Program-made: the position numbers and the translations under genes | The notes under the pieces: generated by a model | Told to the model about the DNA's origin: nothing | The model's database searches: none | Seen by the model: only the letters and a program-made list of their open reading frames with translations | Source of the DNA: Alistipes sp. | Lineage (GTDB): Bacteria; Bacteroidota; Bacteroidia; Bacteroidales; Rikenellaceae | DNA length: 13,072 nucleotides | Reading direction: 5' to 3' | Assembly: GCA_017561105.1 (NCBI GenBank) | Contig: JAFZDR010000067.1 | Location: forward strand, 1-13,072 | Shown here: positions 12,715 through 13,072 of the stretch, piece after piece | Layout of the letters: the number at the start of each line of letters is the position of its first letter | Numbering within the stretch: position 1 is the first letter of the stretch

Positions 12715-13072
12715 CTACATCTTCTTGCCAACATTAGTCTTCTTTGCAACCTTTGCAGCAGTAGCCTTTGTAGCAGCAGCCTTAGGAGCCTTTGCCTTAG
12801 GAGCCTTTACTACAGTTGCGTCCTCAACTGCGTCGGTAGCCTTCTTCGCACGCGAACGGCGAGTCTTTGGCTTAGCCTCTGCAACTGGTGCAGCAGCTGG
12901 AGTTACGCCGAGAGTGTATGCCTCGTTGAAATCAACGAACTCGATGATACACATATCAGCACCGTCACCCAAACGGAAACCAGTCTTCAAAATACGAGTG
13001 TAACCGCCTGGACGCTCTGCGATCTTTGGAGCGATTGTACGGAACAACTCTGTAACTGCCTCCTTCTGCTTG
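12715..13072 (-). CDS. rplQ: 50S ribosomal protein L17, C-terminal part with Lys/Ala-rich extension
   Basis: The gene enters from the right edge without its start; 118 codons are visible. The first half holds the conserved L17 end: [33 protein letters not shown] and [11 protein letters not shown]. In E. coli the protein ends just after this point. Here about 66 more residues follow, rich in Lys, Ala and Pro, with repeats such as [19 protein letters not shown] and an early RRSRAKKA. The extension looks disordered and strongly basic, like histone-H1-type tails; shorter tails of this kind are known on L17 of other Bacteroidota. L17 sits near the exit tunnel on the large subunit. The rpoA gene normally precedes rplQ and would be off the right edge. 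Identity is certain; a role for the tail is unknown. Confidence 0.95.
   Translation of the reverse strand, partial: KQKEAVTELFRTIAPKIAERPGGYTRILKTGFRLGDGADMCIIEFVDFNEAYTLGVTPAAAPVAEAKPKTRRSRAKKATDAVEDATVVKAPKAKAPKAAATKATAAKVAKKTNVGKKM

Overview
The window looks like chromosome of a gut-type Bacteroidota, most likely order Bacteroidales (an Alistipes/Rikenellaceae-like genome is my best guess). Evidence: promoter boxes of the Bacteroidota type TAnnTTTG(C) at 5732-5740 (minus), 5763-5771 (plus) and 9948-9956 (plus); almost no Shine-Dalgarno sequences; and gene pairings familiar from this phylum (tgt with an LptF/LptG permease, a membrane PASTA protein with an RluA-family synthase, an MetallophosN-type phosphoesterase). 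No mobile element, phage, CRISPR array, tRNA or rRNA gene was seen.

Minus-strand operon, 1-5723, read right to left: tgt (queuosine), a secreted alpha/beta-hydrolase, an LptF/LptG-type permease (LPS export), mqnE (futalosine menaquinone pathway), a three-PASTA membrane protein, and the start of an RluC/RluD-type pseudouridine synthase that runs off the left edge. Gaps are 1-43 bp. Two of them carry related small palindromic repeats.

Plus-strand operon, 5800-9865: a membrane GT2 glycosyltransferase interrupted by one in-frame TAG, an ECF-type sigma factor, rsmG, and a secreted calcineurin-like phosphoesterase that has lost most metal ligands. Overlaps of 10 and 8 bp and a 4-bp gap imply co-transcription. 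It starts from an unusual interlocked divergent promoter shared with tgt.

Then come greA with a textbook promoter and a leader hairpin resembling an attenuator; its intrinsic terminator; and a secreted, truncated, catalytically degenerate GH2-like protein (10594-11904). A perfect 12-bp bidirectional terminator separates it from rlmH (minus). A 260-bp gene-free stretch with two hairpins sharing an 18-base core follows, then the 3' part of rplQ with a long Lys/Ala-rich tail, which runs off the right edge.

Most genes are housekeeping: translation (RluA family, Tgt, RsmG, RlmH, L17), transcription (GreA, sigma factor) and envelope (LptF/G, PASTA, GT2). No clear new multi-gene system is visible. 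The most interesting signals are two secreted apparent pseudoenzymes flanking greA, the nonsense-split glycosyltransferase, the zinc-site-less Tgt, the greA leader hairpin, and two families of short palindromic intergenic repeats.
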